DNA of 64,000 nt, from assembly GCF_019399895.1 (NCBI RefSeq), contig NC_091892.1:372001-436000 (forward strand), written 5' to 3'. Both the position numbers and the translations under genes were made by a program. Source of the DNA: Cardiocondyla obscurior (lineage: Eukaryota; Arthropoda; Insecta; Hymenoptera; Formicidae). The notes under the pieces are model-generated. The model was given only the letters and a program-made list of their open reading frames with translations. It had not been told where the DNA came from and did no database searches. Of the stretch, positions 42,990-55,366 are shown piece by piece (the first letter of the stretch is position 1; each line of letters starts with the position of its first letter).

Positions 42990-44790
42990 TTCATGGCCCC
43001 TGTTTCTATTTCAGTGATAACACTAACTTTCTTAACTGTAAATAAATTTATATTTCAGTTTTCTGGTGATTGGAGAGTTGTGAGGGTCAGAAAAGTTTTT
43101 CTGTGCTTCTACACATTGTCACGAAAGTTCTGCTGCTTTTGCGGCAGTCCCGTTGGATTTTTTATCAATTTTGAAGCTTTTTTTTTGCTGCCCAAAAAGT
43201 GCCAAGCCTGTACAACGACGTGAACTATTTTTATTAAGGGTTTGAAAAGTGACAGGTACAGGTTATAGGTTAAAAGTAGAGTGACTCTTAAATAAAGTAT
43301 TTTCAGGCATTCAAGTTCAATTTTTAACTTTAATTCTGTTTTTTTTAATGTAGTAGAGTGTTTTAATTACAATTTAATATTATTTCTAACTGTAAATAAA
43401 TTTATATTTTAGTTATCTGGTGATTTGAGTGCTGCGAGGGTCGCAGAAGTTTCACTGTGCTTCTACAGCTTGACAAAAAAGTTCTGCTGATTTCTGGACG
43501 GTCCCGTTGGATTTTTAATATAATTTGAAGCCTCTTCTTGCTCCACAAAACGTGCCAAGCCTGTACATCATCGGGAACTATTTTTTATAAGACTTATAAT
43601 AAGTGACAAGTATGTGTTGTAGGTTAAAAATTGAAATATTGTTAAATAAATTATTTTCAGGCTTTCAAGTTAAATTTCTGATTTAATTTCGGTTTTGTTA
43701 AATGTAGTAGAGTGTTCTAATTACAATTTAATATTTTTTCTAACTGTAAATAAATTTATATTTCAGTTGTCTGGTGATTTGAGTGCTGCGAGGGTCGCAG
43801 AAATTTCACTGTACTTCTACAGCTTGACAAAAAAGTTCTGCTGATTTCTAGACGGTCCCGTTGGATTTTTAGTATAATTTGAAGCCTCTTTTTGCTCCAC
43901 AAAACGTGCCAAGCCTGTACATCATCGGGAACTATTTTTTATAAGACTTATAAAAAGTGACAGGTATGTGTTTTAGGTTAAAAGTAAAGTTACACTAAAA
44001 TAAATTATTTTCAGGCTCTTAAGTTTAATTTCTGACTTATATACGGCTTTATTTAGTGTAGTAGAGTGTTTTAATTACATTTTAATAATTGTCTTAACTG
44101 TAAATAAATTTATATTTTAGATTCTTGGTGATTGGAGTGCTGCGAGGGTCACAGAAGTTTTACTGCACTTGTACAGCTTGTGAAATGAGTTCTGCTTATT
44201 CCTGGAGTGTCCAGTTGGATTTTTTATCAAATATAAACCTTCCTCTTGCTGCCCAAAAAGTGCCAAGCCTGTACATCATCGGGAAATAATTTATATAAGA
44301 CTTATAAAAAGTGACAGGTATGTGTTTTAGGTTAAAAGTAAAGTTAAACTTAAATAAATTATTTTCAGGCTTTTAAGTTTAATTTCTGACATAAATTCGG
44401 TTTTATTTAGTGTAGTAGAGTGCCCACGTTTCATATCAATAAGTTTTTCAATTTTAAAATATTTGTTTCAGTTATCTTGTGATTGAAGTACTTGAAGGGT
44501 CGCAAAATTTTACTGTGATTTTATACCTGGTGAAGGGGAGTTCTGCTGCTTTCTCGAGGGTCCCGTTGGCATTCCATTACAGTTTTTTTTATTCTACTTT
44601 TGCCTCACAAAGTCTGAAGCTTGTAAGTCAACGGAAAATATTAATAATTTAACTTATAAAAAGTGACATGTATGTTTTATAAATTAAAATAAATATCTTT
44701 TAAAGTTAATGATTTTGAATGTTCTAAGTTAATTTTTTGACTCTAATTCGATTTTATTAAAGCTAGTAGAGTGCTCACGTTTTATTTAAA
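42990..44790. repeat. 354 bp tandem repeat array, about five units
   Basis: The phrase AACTGTAAATAAATTTATAT recurs at 43033, 43388, 43742 and 44096, that is every 354-355 bp, and a fifth, more diverged unit follows from about 44450. Each unit shares GTGCTGCGAGGGTCGCAGAAG-like, CCCGTTGGATTTTT-like, GTGCCAAGCCTGTACA and AAGTGACAGGTATG-type blocks in the same order. Middle units are most alike. No frame stays open across units, so it looks like a small satellite. Confidence 0.9.
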
Positions 44791-44810
44791 TAATTATTTT
44801 AATTTTGAAA

Positions 44811-45025
44811 TACATCGAGAGAGGTTAGAAAGATCGATGTATTTGCTGCGACAGTAGCGCCGGGAGTATTTGGTAGACGGTGAATTTCGGAACTACCAAA
44901 ATTGATTCTGACATATATATGTCACCATCGATTTTGGTAGTTTCGAAAAATTCCGTTTACCACACCTTCTTGGCGCTTTCGTCGCCTCAAATACATCGAG
45001 AGAGTTTAGAAAGATCGTTCTTTCT
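44811..45025. repeat. 165 bp hairpin between direct repeats
   Basis: An imperfect inverted repeat spans 44835-44999 with its centre at the palindrome GACATATATATGTC (44910-44923). Arms of about 75 bp share CGATGTATTTG, GTAGCGCC/AAGCGCC and AACTACCAAAAT blocks. A roughly 25 bp direct repeat containing TACATCGAGAGAG and TTAGAAAGATCG lies on each side. It may be a foldback MITE or a hairpin-RNA source; neither is proven. Confidence 0.75.
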
Positions 45026-46216
45026 GTTTATACGGTTGTCGATTTACAGCTCTTGGATCTAAAGTAATTGAAAAGTTTTTTATGTTTTTTTTTAACAATT
45101 TTTAGTTTTAAACTCGTGTCTTTTTATTTCTTTCGAGCCGCATGATGCTTTATTGAGGTTACGTTTGTATCGAGCTTTTGCTGTGCTTTGGTACCAATAA
45201 TTTATAACTTTTTTAAAAAATAGTAAATCAGTATAGATTTAATTATTTCTTTTTTTTTCTTTAAGTCACAAACAATGTAAAAGTATCAAGTTTTAAGGAT
45301 AAATTTCATGTCAACGTCATGATGTTATTAACGTCACTGACATACAAGAATTAAGCAAGATAATTGTAAATGAGAACATTTTGATTACGCTTACATAGAT
45401 AGACACAATAGAATAAAAAGAAACTTTTTCATTTGTTGTACCAATGTTGCGAATCGAAACTTATCGAACATATTGAACTTACTCAACTGCTTATAGCTCT
45501 AGTTTGAAAACATATCTCTGACTCAGTTGTTGGAAACTTAGTCTGTAAAACACCATTGATAACAGATTGCTTCAGTGAGGGACATCAGGTAAAGAAATAC
45601 AACGTATACTCAATAAAATCATTTTTTTAAAAAACAAAGAGCGCTCTGTAATATATAACAAACTATATTGATTCACAGGAAAAGTTCTTTCAAAGATATA
45701 GACACATCGCTTGACGCATGCTGTTTGTGTCTGTATATATGCTTATCTAGCTTTACATCATGTGTATATGTATATACACACATGTACATGTACATGGAGC
45801 GAGGGATACAGCACATTTTTAACTCATTAAAGGCGCCCATTTTATTCTCTCAAATTTTTCACTTCAAACATGATTTCAACTTAATATTTAATTAAAAGAG
45901 TAATGTAAAAAAAAAATTTAATTTTAATAAATAAGTAATCTGATGTTAAAGATTACCCGGCAAAAAAACAGCAACAAAAATTAAATACAAGACTGATGAC
46001 TGTGGAAATTATCCTTATCATGCTTAAAGAATTTCTTAAATTATCAATTCCTTTCAACAAATAAACTTTTTTTTGTTCTTTTTCAGTACAATTTAACGCA
46101 ATTGCAAAAAAAAGTAATAATAATAATAATAATAATTAACATAAATCAGCCTTTAATGAGTCAACTAATCGAAATGTAATTATGCTTCGTGTTCGTTGCA
46201 AAGTGATTAGTCGCGA
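45026..46216. other. intergenic DNA and likely 3' UTR of Hip
   Basis: No coding sequence is seen. The part next to 46216 should be the Hip 3' untranslated region. A minus-strand AATAAAA occurs at about 45841-45847 and is a possible poly(A) signal. An AT microsatellite (AAT units near 46118-46136) lies within. Confidence 0.5.
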
Positions 46217-49200
46217 TTAGTCGAGACCAACGTCATCGTGAGGAGATGGCTTCGGAGAATCAAAACGACCTGGCCCGGCACCGGGAAAACCGGGCATACC
46301 GCCCGGGAAATTCATCCCGGCTGCACCCGGCATGCCGCCAGCGCCTCCGAATTTTGAAGCCATCTTATTGATAAGAGCCATTATCTTCGGATTGTTCTGG
46401 TATTTGAGAACGTTCGTTGGATTCACAGAGATCTCCTTGAAAGCTTCGGCTACTTCTGGATCCTACGCATTCACCCATGAGAATGATTAAATCGTGCAAC
46501 GTTGTAAAAAATTGACAATAATAATATAATTACTATTAAAAATGTATTTCTATCAGCAACGTTAGCAACTAAAGACTCACTTCGAATGCTTGAAGTAAGT
46601 CAGGATCTTTGAGGAATTGATAGAAGTCTCCTGCGCTGGGTGACGTATCGCCCGCATCCGTTTGGGAAGTCCGCGTGTTTTCCTCGCGAGCTTTAGCAGC
46701 CTCCCGTGCTTTTCGCAATCTCTCTTGCCTTTCGCGCTCTAATTTGTCTTGAGCCTTTCGTTCCTTCTTCCTCTTGTGCTCCTCTATCTTTCGTGCCTAG
46801 TACATAAAATTATTATTTAATAATATTTTCAGTTTTCTTGTTGAAAGATGATGTAGAAATAAAACCCGAGAAATATTTGACACGAAGAAAAGCTGTTTAA
46901 GGAACAGCCTTAAAGTTGAATTAGCTAATTGCACGTTTTCTCGTTTGGTTCACTTGATGCCGTAAGAGTAATAATGTAAAAATAATGAATATAATTGATG
47001 TTTGAATGTACATATAAATTTAATTTAAAGAAACAATAGGTGACGAATATGTATAAAAGTGAGTTGCAACTTCCTAGTAATAGCAAATGCAGACATTTGG
47101 GGAAAAAAAAAAATCTGATAAAATGTGTCAATCAGAAGTGCAACGTTGTACATGAAGACATGCGGCGTATTAAAGAGCCAGCGAGCTCTAGTAGATAATT
47201 AAAGTAACAAGTGATTAAAAGCAACAGCGAATTAAACGCAAGAGGGGAATGCATATGTGAACTTGATGAGTGCAAGGTTTTGATCTAAACATAGGAGGTA
47301 TAAGCAAATGAGACATATCCTCGCGATCTTTTACGGAAAAGTGATCCACGGTGCATCTTTAGGAACACGTCCAAATCTTAAATTATAATGACGTGAAACT
47401 CGCCTGGCTGAAATATATATGTATACATATTGTGACCATATACAATTAACGAGCTTATTATAGATCGCGGAGCAGTCCACTTATGTTAGACGCCAATATC
47501 TGTCTCGCGGTTATCTTAAAAAAAAAAAAGACAAAAAAAAAAAAAAACTAGCGCGATATTAATATATCGAAGCCTCGCAGTGCTTGCGTTAAATTTTGAC
47601 AAGTGTAAATTTAGTTTGTATCGTTTAAACACAAAAGCAAATTCTGATAGTGTCAATTATTGTAAAAAATAATAAAATGACTACAGAGATTCGATCGCAA
47701 ATAGCAAAAGATATTAAAATTAGAATTATGATATTTATTTAATGCGATCAACGTGTTTCAACATTAAGAACCGTTGTTTCTCTTGAATATAATTTTACCC
47801 ACCGAGGAAAAAAATTATTTTACGCCTCGTGAGAGCACACAGAAATATTCAATAAATAAATTTATTTAATTCGTTTTATCGCACGCACGATAAAATAACA
47901 AGGTTCATAAATAACATGCACTTTGCCTATAGACACACGTGCATCATATCGCGCAATATATTCTCTTCACGGAAACAAGAAAACCTTTTAAAAAGTGATG
48001 GAGCATTAATTTTTTAATATATATATTTGAATAAATAAAAAATATAGACTTTGGAGTTTTCAGCGAAAAAAAAAGGAGAAAGACGAGGGGAGAAGGAGAA
48101 GGAGAAAGAGAGGACTTTTGCACGACAGGCCACCTTATACGGATGCGACCCGGGCTTCTAAATATAAAGGCGCCCGCGATTCTGATGCTCCTCTGCGTCT
48201 GTGCGCGCGTATTACGCGGCGAATATCTCATCTCTCTGCTCGTACTCTACGCTTCGGTTAGTCGTCTCCACTAATGAAGCATCAAACATTTTCTTTCCTT
48301 CATGCCCATTCGTAATTAAAGAAATACCGAAAAACCCTACTGCTGTGTTCCATTAGCACGTACAATTGCTTAAATCTAATTTAACGGGAGTGGTAATAGC
48401 GATATGTAATAATGTTTCAAGTCATGTGTAGAAGCGATAAAGATTTGGCTTTACGCGATATACCTTGCGACAACAAAATTGCCAAGCGGTCAACGATTTA
48501 CGTCTCTTTGTACAGATACAGATATCTTCCTGATGGGTACCGGGAATGCCGAGAGATATTTTTAAATAGGCACGTTATAGCTCGAAATTTCCAAGCGCAC
48601 ACAACCTTACTTTTAATAAAAAAGAAATTTAGTATACCCTGTTTTTAGTGTGCCCTGGAATATGTATGTAACTGAATCAAGATCGTAACAGCAATTTAGA
48701 ACTTTGGTTTAAATGGGTAAACTGCATCGTTGAAAGTATAGCAAAGCAAAGATATGCAAAGTAAAGTAGAGAACTCTCGTAGTCGTCGATCACGGATAAC
48801 TTTAACGATGCAACGTGTGCAAATGCGAGGGCGAAGGTAAGGGTCCTGTATGTGTCAAAAGCTTTTCCGACGTTTAAAACTACTGGCGGCCATGAGGTAG
48901 GCCGAAGGTGGATCCGTGAAAGAGCAGGACAGAAAAAAAAAAAAAAAAAATAGTAACGACCGCCACCAACGCTGCTGCTTCCACGTACGTGGGGTAAAAG
49001 CAGTAGAGAGGGTTTGGCGGTAGTGACAATGCCAGTGCCTCGCGGGCAAGTTGGAGTCGAAGGCGACGACGGGAAGTGAGAGAAGACGAGCTATATGCTT
49101 AGCCCTGGCCCCTGGCCCCGGCCGATCGCGTAGTGTCTAGTGTGACGAGATGACGGGTGCGCGGATGAGACCCGCGCTCGTCGTGAGCCTCCTCCTGAGC

Positions 49201-52200
49201 TTTCTAGCCGTTGCCCTACGAGGTCAGTAAAACCCCGCGCGCGGATGAACCTTCAAGATCGGATTGTAACGTCGACACCTGGACTCGTAAACGTAGACTT
49301 CTTTCGTGCGATCTCAGTGATTCGATTTTCTACGGAACTTGTACGCAATCACGTCGTAGGGACGTGTATACATATATGTATAGAAACTTGGATTCTTTAT
49401 TCATTCCTTCATCGACCACCTTAAATATCAAAAGACTGTGCTAGATTGTTGTAACCTGAACGTCAAATCATTTTTTATCAAGTTGTCTACATTCCAATCA
49501 GGTTCTCATTACGACTGGAGTCGAGTAAAGGAAAATATGAGAGAGAAACGGCATCAACGAGACGCTGACAACAATGAAATTGTAACGTAACGATTGACTG
49601 ACGAAGGTCAATGTTACGTAAAATTACCGGTACCCGCGTCATCGGCCCCTATAACTTTCTTTCTCGGTTCTCGTTTCTGTATGCAGGCACTCTGATGATT
49701 CTTCAGTTATAATTTTAATCCTCGTCGAAGAATTCCAATTATTAGGATAATCAATCGAAAACATAGTTATCTTTACATCCACTTTTTCATATTTATCGCA
49801 CATTTTAAATAACCACATAGATATTGGCAAAAGATTTAGCGCGTAACTTTTCACAAATTAGTAGTTATTAATAAAATCACGTCCTGTAAAAATATCGTTA
49901 GGTGCATATTTTAAATACACCCTTCCTTAATATTAATTAATATTAATTAATATTAATTAATAACGCTTCAATATTTGAATGATATTTGAAAATAAAAATA
50001 TTTAACGCCAAACACGTGAATAAATTACATTGCCGATAGCTGAAGACGCGCGTGTGGATCCAAACGTGTCGTCTCAAAGTTTAAATAAAAGTCGTCAATT
50101 CAAGGATTTGTTATTTTAGGAATCGATGGAAGTTGGCTGTCATCAACCTGCACGATAATTACATAAGAAACCGCATAAATCCGTGCCAGCGTCGCTTAGA
50201 GTTTTCAGATATGAATTGTTTTGGTTATATGCGATCGGACTTGACTATAAATTCTTTTGCTATCAAGCTACAAATGACACGAATACCGAATAAATTTAAT
50301 AAATACCACAACTTTCAGTATTCATAACTCGATTGCTTGTTTCTCGAGTGGCGTCAAGTAATTCGCTAATTCGCTAAACGACTAGGATTAAACTTTCGCG
50401 AGGAGACGGTAATATTTCATATAAAAATTGTGTTGTCATAAAATTTTAGATTCGCATCTGGTTTTACAACGAACGACGAGTGCAAAAATTTCAAACGACT
50501 ACTTAGTGCCGCAAAAAGCTATACATATCATCGTAGACTATGGAACAAGACTCGGGATTCTATCTTTATCCGACGCAGCTGCGCTTGCCAAGCGACAGCT
50601 GCCTGCGTGCGTCTTCTCCTATCACTCGTAACTCAAGATTCCTTCGTATTATCGTGTTATCGCGCAAATCGATGAAAGACGCAGCTTTTCCCAGCTTTTG
50701 AGGAAATGACGAGATAACAGCGCTCTATTCAATAGCGATTCGATAATGTCTTAAAACAACCGAGTCTCGAAAAATTAATTCAAACAGAGATTGAATCTTA
50801 AGGGCAGGTTGTTTCAACTTTCAGATAAATTTTTATCTGTCGCGTAATCGTAGGTCTTTCTCTTTAAGTAGATAGAGACACGTTTACCTGACAGGTAAAA
50901 AACATTCCCCAAAAGTTGAAACAATCGGCGATGTTATTACACGTTGCCCAACAAAAAATAATACGATATATATAATATATTGTGTATACGTCGTAAAATT
51001 AATATACACTTGAAGAGCAAAAAGCGAATCAACTTGCAATTTTTCCACGTTGAAGATGATAAAAATACGATTTACTCGCCTAATATATAAATATTTTCGA
51101 GTGTGCTCGCCTCGAAGCCGCCTACCCGCTGCTAAACTTAGAAGCCGGCCGCGTCCCAGGTACCGTCTAGAAAGATGATATCGACATTTTCTCGGTGAAA
51201 ATTCCACCGTCTTTGCTAATTCGCGCCGTATTAATGCCCATTAATTACGTCGTGCCGCAAACAAATTGCTATCGATATATCTTTTCCTTTCAAGTTGAAA
51301 AGAAATGATGATCCTAATAAGTAAATAGCTCTCTTGTAAAAAAAAAAAAAAATTATCGATACACATGTTTGAAACAAAACAATTTTGAAAGAAAATTATT
51401 GCATCTATCTTTTCTTTTTTTTTATTTTAACACATTGTCCATTCTTTTTAGTTTTCGGGCAAATTTATAATATATGATATGATATGATGTAATAATATAT
51501 TCGCTGAAAAAATAATCGTGTCGTTGAAAAGGAATCGTATCGTTTATTTGTTAAGGAAGCACGCTCGATACGGCAATAGAGATGTTCGTCTTCGACGCGT
51601 CGAGCGATGACAAGTCGCGCTAGGTGTTCCTGAACACCTGTCATCGGACGCGAACACGCGCACGGCCCGGCCAAAACGTGCGTAATGACTTTGACAGGTT
51701 CTTGCGTCACCCGGGTCAGATATTTCGAGTTGGTGGTCGCGTGGCGTTAAACTCAACCGTTCGCCGAAGCTCCGCGCAATGAGTTATCTAATAACGCGCG
51801 CGATATCTCTTGGCACGGTCGCGCTACGAGAATTCTCCTTGGCTGAAAATCTCTGGCAGCCGAGATTACTCGGCGGCACACATGAACAATGTAAATATCT
51901 CGACGCACACGTATGCGAAATGTTCTGCAGGGAACGTCAACGTCGCCGCTCGATCTGGCCAAATAATTGGACGTTATTGTTAATCGGTGAACTTGACCAA
52001 CTCAATTATATCGCACCTAGGAGCCATTTCTATCAGCGCGGATCACGGTTTAACTCATCTTTTATACCTAATTTTAATTCTAAGAATAAGAACGAGAGAA
52101 GAAACAAGTATTTTTCATACATCGAAAACACGCGTGCCGACGATTGCTAATCATTTTCATCGTATCACATGTGCAAAATGTAAGAGAAAGGTCCCAACTA

Positions 52201-52916
52201 ATCGTCAAACTAACGATTTAGGAGTACAGGGTGAGGACGAGCCAAAACAAGTACCATCCGAGGACCTATGTCGACCGTACATCGAGAAAGCGTTGAAGGA
52301 TCTCGGCACAGGTAATATTAGATGACGGCGAGTACTCGGCTGGAACACAACGATTTCTAGAATGTTTTATTTGAAGGATCTTTAGAGCAGATCAGTGCAG
52401 AGGTCGGAATCGAGATCGACCAGGAGAGCCACGAAGAAGCGTCACCCACGAGCGAGGAAGTAAGTACACCCTTGATTGACAATGTGCGGAATAAAAGAAA
52501 TTAATTTATTTAGACTGGCGAGGTAACAGACGACGCATCGAAAGAAGAAACTGAGGAGGAACCGGTAGAGGAAAGCACACAGTCGGCGGTTGCTGACGAC
52601 AGCGAGGAAGCGATCGAAGAGCAAGCCGATGTTAGCGAAGAAGCACAGCAAGTGTCCGCCGAAAGAGAGGAACAAAGCGAGGAAGTCACGGCTGAAAGTG
52701 CTCAAGTTAGCGTTCAAGAAGGTAAAGTTAATAATAATAACAACCGCGCTCAGGAAAAAAGTTTCTCTCCTTGCAAATGTTGTACAAATTCTGAATCTGC
52801 TCAACGCCTTAATTGAAACTAATTTTAAAAACACACAATCAAAATCATGAATTTTAGCACAGTTGTCAAAGTAGCGCAGTAGTAGTTTTGCTAAACGCAG
52901 TCACAGTCTTTTTAAC

Positions 52917-52977
<61 letters not shown>

Positions 52978-53841
52978 AACATGATAGTTATTAATATAGT
53001 AATTCTTTTAAACTTGTTAAAAATGCAAATTTTTAAGAGATATAACAAAAGTAAATATTAATATTATTTAGAAGAAACGGAACAAATTGAGGAAGCGTCC
53101 ACTGAGGCAACGGAAGGCGATGGAGAGCAGCAAACCGACTTCTCCGAAGAAGTGAAAGCTGAGGGAGAAGATGAAGAAAAATTCGATCAAGAAGCAAAAG
53201 ACGAAAGGTCTGAAGAGGTGAATATAGACGAAGATGCGAAATCCGAAGAAGAAGGGGATGAAATCGAAAAATCGAAAGAACAGGAAGAATCCAAAGAAGC
53301 CACTGATGAAATAAAAATCGAATCTCAGGAAGAGGCGAAAGCTCAACAAACATCCGCGGAAGTTAGCGTTGAAGAAGAGGAAACTGACAAAGAGGAAGAG
53401 GGAGACGGTAAGGCTGAGGCGGAATCGAACGAAGATCAAACGGTAGGATCAAGCGGTGAGGATGAGAAAAGTCAGTCCGAGGAGGCGCAAGAGGAAAGTG
53501 CTGAAACCAAGGATGAAGGAAAAGAAAGGGAAAGCGCGGAAGATACCGAAACAACAGATTCCGTAGAGGAAGAAACAAAATCAGAAGAAGAGCAAACAGA
53601 GGCAAAATCCGTTGAAGAAGAACAGGAAACCTCGGTAGAGGAAGAAACAAAATCAGAAAAGAAAGAAGAGGAGATATCGGAAGAAGCTGAAGAAAAATCC
53701 GTAGAAGAAGATGACGGAAAGTCAGAAGAAGATGCCAAATCGAAGGAAAAAGATGTAAAATTGCGCGGCAAGCGAGAAGCCGGTGAAGACGGCACAGATG
53801 ACGAATCAGCGGAAGAAGGTAAGAGAAATGTTGATACGATG

Positions 53842-53872
<31 letters not shown>

Positions 53873-55334
53873 GTAACGTAAAGGTCCATATTAAAATAAT
53901 GTTAATAATAGATGGCAATTCCACATTGTCAGAAGCCAGGGAGGAAGAACAGGAGCTTACCCCAGAAGAAGATTTGATTCAGGAAATCGAAATTCCGGAG
54001 AATCTTCGGCCCAGAGATCACATTAATCAATTGCTAAAACTGGACGAAGAAAATGAAGAGAAAGAACGAGCTGTGGAAAAACAAGCTGATGTTATTCTTC
54101 GAGATTTGAAGAGACTCTACGACAACGCCATAAAACCGCTAGAGACTATGTACAAATACAGAGACTTGAGCAACAGGCATTTTGGAGGTAAGAGCTACAT
54201 TAATATTAATTATACTTTTTTTTTTTTATTGCTCAATATCATTCGTTTTTAATTAAAGGGAGCAAAATAAATAATGCATCTTTAAACTCAAGTTTACGAG
54301 TGTTAAATCACAAATATCGCTTTGTTAGATCCTGAAATATTTTCCAAGCCTCTAATATTATTTATGGGACCGTGGAGCGGCGGGAAATCATCCATCATTA
54401 ATTATCTGCTCGACATCGAGTACAAACCAATGTCGTTGAGGACAGGTGAGTAATTAATCAACTAAAAAATGAATTACAAATCACTTTTTTTTTTTCCATT
54501 TTCTTCTTTGGCTTTGTGCTAATAAAGTAGTTAAAACTTAGTGGTAGATGGCATGCTAGGAGCGTGAATATACAGAGAGTGTTTAGGTGGTTTGAGAGAG
54601 TGCTTAGAAGAGCATTGCAAATCGCCAAATGGAAAAAATGACACAGGAGCCGAGCCATCACCGGCGTACTTCAACATAATAATGCACGGTGAGGAGGAGG
54701 AGGTTCTCGACGGCACCCAGCTGGCCGCCGACTGGACTTTCTCGGGTTTGCAGAAGTTTGGGCAGGGTCTGTTGGATCGCCTCAGAGGCCTACGACTTAA
54801 CAACAAGCTGCTTGAAAAAGTGAGTGAGCGGAACATCGTTCATTTATAGGCATTTATTACATGCATGCACATATCAAAAATATCCGAAACGACGAATAAT
54901 TCGAAATTATTTTTAACTAATTGTAAGATTGAAAAAATAATTCGATAGCAGTCTTACAAAAAATATAATTTTAAAAAAAGGGAAAATTAATTTCCAATTA
55001 ATATCATTTTCTCAAATACATGTTATACAAATATACCTATAATTAAAATATAAGACAATTCCGTATATTAATTATCTCATACGCTATTAGGTGAACATTG
55101 TCGAGATCCCGGGTATTTTAGAGATTCGAAAACAAGTTCAACGCTTGTTTCCTTTTAACGATGCGTGTCAATGGTTCATCGATCGAGCGGATATAATATT
55201 TTTAGTCTACGATCCTGCCAAGTTGGACGTCGGACCCGAAACCGAGGCGATCCTTGACCAATTAAAGGGAAGAGAATATCAGGTAAATAAAACATTATTG
55301 TCTCGAAATAATATTGAGATGAAAAGCATTTGGT

Positions 55335-55366
<32 letters not shown>

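Noticed and set aside
44880..45062. A 60-codon plus-strand frame
   Set aside because: It is produced by the hairpin sequence and has no protein-like features.
52442..52834. A 130-codon minus-strand frame and an 86-codon plus frame (52590-52850)
   Set aside because: They are shadows of exon 4 and its intron; the exon reading has consistent splice phases on both sides.
53363..53924. Long minus-strand frames opposite exon 5 of the sarcalumenin-like gene
   Set aside because: They are Ser/Phe/Leu-rich reflections of the Glu-rich coding strand, with no independent support.
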